A stretch of DNA of 6,172 nt from positions 1 to 6,172 of the forward strand of contig CAIYNH010000818.1 of assembly GCA_903927495.1 (NCBI GenBank), in the 5' to 3' direction. This document shows positions 4,359-6,172 of the stretch, one piece after another. Source of the DNA: an uncultured beta proteobacterium. GTDB lineage: Bacteria > Pseudomonadota > Gammaproteobacteria > Burkholderiales > Burkholderiaceae_C. The number at the start of each line of letters is the position of its first letter. The first letter of the stretch is position 1. A program made the translations under genes and the position numbers. The notes below the pieces were generated by a model. The model was not told the origin of the DNA. It ran no database searches and saw only the letters and a list, made by a program, of their open reading frames with translations.

Positions 4359-5414
4359 ATGACCATGGATATCCGGGAGGCCTACCAAGAACTGGGCGTG
4401 GACCCCAGTGTCAGTGATGCCCAGCTCAAAGCCATGTGGCGGCGCCTTGTAGCCGCTTGGCATCCTGATCGCAATGCTGCGGCCGGCGCAAGCCAGCGCA
4501 TGCAGCATATCAACAAGGCCTACCAACACATCCGCCAATTGCGCGGTGGCCACAGCGATAGCACAGAAGATGATAGGTACACGGGAACTCAGGCAGAGAA
4601 CCACACTGCTTCTGCAGAACCTGAACCCGATTGCCACAGAAGAACGCATAACAGTAAGGTGCGTCTATCACTGGAGGATGCGATCCTGGGCTGCACACGT
4701 ACCTTGAGTGGGCGCATTGTCTACACCTGTGAGGCCTGTGTCGGCAACGGCAAACGGGTGTTTGCACAGGCTTGCCTAACCTGCAATGGCAGCGGTGCTG
4801 TGCGTAAAGCGACCCTCTTTGGCTGGTTGTGGAACGAAGAGTCATGCATGGATTGCGGTGGTGACGGACGCCATCGCGAGTCCTGTGGTGCTTGCGGTGG
4901 CAGCGGTGAACTGACGGTAACCTACCGGCGTCGGGTTCGCTTTCCCGCCGGTGTGCGCGACGGGCATGTGTTGAGCGTACCCGCATCGCCACATGGTGAA
5001 CCGCAGATTGACCTAGAACTGGAAGTGAAGATCAAACCTCACTCGCTATTTACTTTGGACGGTGACGGTCTGCTGCGCTGTGAAATGCCAGTCAACGGAT
5101 ATGCCTGGATGTCAGGGCGTTGGGTGGAGGTTCCGACTCCCAACGGAATGCAGCAGATGCGCCTGAACCGTAATGCATTGACCTATCGACTGAGCCATCA
5201 GGGTTTTCCGACCTCGCTTCGTGGTCCCCGAGGCGACTACTTTGTGAAGGTCATTCCGGTGTTTGCGTCGCACGACGATCCCGAGCAGGAGGCCCTGCTG
5301 GAACAATTGATTGCAATATCAACGAAGGCGGCCCAAGCCGATCAATCTCTGCCACTTGGGCAATGGCAGCAACGGCTAAAAAGCTGGAACTCCAAGCAAA
5401 AAGAGCCTGTGTAA
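4359..5414 (+). CDS. DnaJ-like J-domain protein with zinc-finger domain, no Gly/Phe linker
   Basis: The product is 351 residues. Residues 5-62 are a J domain with the Hsp70-stimulating HPD at 35-37 (in WHPDRN) and the helix IV region INKAYQHIRQ. Residues 63-99 form a polar Asp/Glu/His/Thr linker where DnaJ normally has a Gly/Phe-rich segment. Four zinc-binding CxxCxGxG motifs follow at 124-131, 139-146, 163-170 and 176-183, all with both cysteines, making two zinc sites. Residues 184-320 resemble the DnaJ C-terminal substrate-binding beta domains (RVRFPAGVRDGHVL, LEVKIKPHSLFTLDGDGL, LRGPRGDYFVKV). This should be a cytoplasmic co-chaperone that delivers clients to DnaK. It differs from housekeeping DnaJ in its shorter length, altered linker and lack of a dnaK neighbour, so it is a specialised paralogue. 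The ATG at 4359 follows AAGGA (4350-4354) by 4 bp; an internal ATG at 4365 is the alternative. A long antisense ORF end overlaps its last 164 bp. Confidence 0.88.
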   Translation: MTMDIREAYQELGVDPSVSDAQLKAMWRRLVAAWHPDRNAAAGASQRMQHINKAYQHIRQLRGGHSDSTEDDRYTGTQAENHTASAEPEPDCHRRTHNSKVRLSLEDAILGCTRTLSGRIVYTCEACVGNGKRVFAQACLTCNGSGAVRKATLFGWLWNEESCMDCGGDGRHRESCGACGGSGELTVTYRRRVRFPAGVRDGHVLSVPASPHGEPQIDLELEVKIKPHSLFTLDGDGLLRCEMPVNGYAWMSGRWVEVPTPNGMQQMRLNRNALTYRLSHQGFPTSLRGPRGDYFVKVIPVFASHDDPEQEALLEQLIAISTKAAQADQSLPLGQWQQRLKSWNSKQKEPV

Positions 5415-6108
5415 AAAACAGCGATAGACTGACGGTCGACTTGTTGCGTATCTGTATCAATTTGGACATTGTTCCAGGCCCCGGATAAACCGGTGCCATG
5501 GCCAAAGCCTCGCGCTGCTCAAACGCCTGAATGTCCTCCAACCGGTAGCCCAGAGTGAAGCCTTTTTGCACAATTGGCAGACCATCATCCCGGCAACGCA
5601 ACTCGTGCAGTGCGCTGGTCGTCAGCCCAAACCGGTCAGCAGCTTGTTGGGTGGTGATAAGTTCGGGTGCTTTGGGGGAAAAGGGCAGGGCAGTCGACAT
5701 GCCCACTGCGATAGCGCTGTTTAAACGGCGAGCCAATTTCTGTGGGGCAAAAGGCTGCCAGTCCGAGTCAGCAGATGGTTCGACCGATTCGGGTGGCAGG
5801 GATTTCTCGTCATCATCAATTTCTTGCGGATTGGCAATTCGCTGACGGATTTTTTGCAGTGGCAGATTGGCTGCGCGCACCAATGCTTCCATTTCTGCCA
5901 ATGGGCGATCACTGCCCAACAGCCAGGCGGACAACGATTGCACATTACGGCGCTCATAGTCCTGCACATCGGCCAAGCGGTAAAACACCCGAGTCCCTTG
6001 TCTGACAAACGGTATGCCCACCCCCTGGCTGCGCCAGATTTGCAGTGTGATTGGTGCTAAGCCAAGACGCTTGGCCAGTTGCAGTGTGGTCAGCAAGACC
6101 GTCTCCAT
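5251..6108 (-). CDS. Double helix-turn-helix (MerR/excisionase-like) DNA-binding protein, probably with a displaced 3' end
   Basis: The open frame has 285 codons, but only about the first 212-230 look genuine. HTH 1 is residues 5-53, with LLTTLQLAKRLGLAPITLQI as the helices and TRVFYRLADVQDYERR as the wing. A helical segment and an acidic linker (95-115) follow. HTH 2 is residues 150-199, with ITTQQAADRFGLTTSALHEL and GYRLEDIQAFEQR. Both resemble the HTH_17/MerR-type DNA-binding domain of excisionases and plasmid regulators. No catalytic domain is present. From about residue 232 the frame is antisense to the J-protein gene (5251-5414) and becomes hydrophobic and then Pro/Arg-rich, which suggests the original C-terminus was lost in a recombination between about 5414 and 5480. 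The start is ATG at 6108-6106, conserved in copy A, but the Shine-Dalgarno is weak. Parts of the gene recur at 1205-1406 and 2553-2725. Its target is unknown. Confidence 0.7.
   Translation of the reverse strand: METVLLTTLQLAKRLGLAPITLQIWRSQGVGIPFVRQGTRVFYRLADVQDYERRNVQSLSAWLLGSDRPLAEMEALVRAANLPLQKIRQRIANPQEIDDDEKSLPPESVEPSADSDWQPFAPQKLARRLNSAIAVGMSTALPFSPKAPELITTQQAADRFGLTTSALHELRCRDDGLPIVQKGFTLGYRLEDIQAFEQREALAMAPVYPGPGTMSKLIQIRNKSTVSLSLFFTQALFAWSSSFLAVAAIAQVAEIDRLGPPSLILQSIVPAGPPARDRRATQTPE
5613..5785. repeat. Direct repeat B, right copy (partner 2553-2725)
   Basis: This is the 173-bp segment of the long HTH gene, from the middle of the second HTH back to the inter-domain linker, that recurs at about 94.8% identity next to the toxin-antitoxin operon. 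It is the intact-frame version. Confidence 0.92.
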
Positions 6109-6172
6109 GTCAAATCTTTCAGGTGTGGTGGAGATGCAATGAACGCTCTGGTGGGCGGGGAAGTCAAGTGGG
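5971..6172. repeat. Direct repeat A, right copy (partner 1205-1406)
   Basis: This covers the first 46 codons and at least 64 bp of the upstream region of the long HTH gene. It matches 1205-1406 with 11 mismatches in 202 bp. The repeat is cut by the window end, so its full length is unknown. Confidence 0.92.
6138..6167 (-). promoter_or_regulatory. Weak candidate promoter of the HTH gene
   Basis: On the minus strand TTGACT (6167-6162) is followed after 18 bp by TTCATT (6143-6138), about 30 bp before the ATG. The -35 is good and the -10 poor. Both boxes are unchanged in repeat A (1401-1396 and 1377-1372), so copy A would carry the same promoter. Confidence 0.3.

Noticed and set aside
5555..5845. 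Plus-strand ORFs opposite the HTH gene (also 2429-2698)
   Set aside because: They are antisense shadows. They recur only because the HTH segments are duplicated.
1..6172. CRISPR array, tRNA, rRNA or transposase
   Set aside because: No spaced short repeats, cloverleaf, rRNA core sequence or transposase/integrase motif was seen on either strand.

Overview
The window looks like an accessory island in a betaproteobacterium, probably Burkholderiales and perhaps Comamonadaceae-like. The clues are a phasin (a polyhydroxyalkanoate granule protein), the style of the phage tape-measure remnant, the type II toxin-antitoxin pair and the moderately high GC. No rRNA, tRNA, CRISPR array, integrase or transposase was found. 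Genus-level assignment is inference.

Layout from left to right. (1) Positions 1-63 hold a strong palindrome and a leftward Shine-Dalgarno-like sequence, suggesting a divergent gene off the left edge. (2) Positions 64-1217 are a decayed tail tape-measure gene. It has an N-terminal block, a frameshift or deletion junction near 333-347, and a C-terminal block cut at about 1205. (3) Positions 1205-1406 are a copy of the promoter and first 46 codons of a minus-strand gene that is present in longer form at the right end. (4) Positions 1589-2341 encode an unrecognised 250-residue protein with a plausible promoter. (5) Positions 2553-2725 are a second partial copy of the same right-end gene (codons 108-165), fused to a foreign 38-codon tail. 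(6) Positions 2746-3371 are a minus-strand toxin-antitoxin operon of the RelE/ParE plus ribbon-helix-helix type, with a palindromic operator. (7) Positions 3372-3687 are non-coding, with a striking 14-bp-arm inverted repeat and phasin promoter candidates. (8) Positions 3688-4173 encode a phasin. (9) Positions 4359-5414 encode an atypical J-domain protein with four zinc-binding CxxCxGxG motifs and no Gly/Phe linker. (10) Positions 5251-6108 on the minus strand are the long copy of a protein with two MerR/excisionase-like helix-turn-helix domains. Its last ~54 codons run antisense into the J-protein gene, so its natural 3' end is probably lost.

The unifying theme is three same-orientation copies of one double-HTH gene that punctuate the window. 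Each is broken at a different point on its 3' side, and each is joined to something unrelated (tape measure, unknown tail, J-protein gene). They are about 95% identical over the shared parts. The segments between them carry the orphan gene in one interval and the toxin-antitoxin, phasin and J-protein genes in the other. This looks like a region reshaped by repeated duplication and illegitimate recombination. The phasin and J-protein genes are co-directional and could both serve PHA granules or protein folding, but a 185-bp gap separates them and an operon is not proven.
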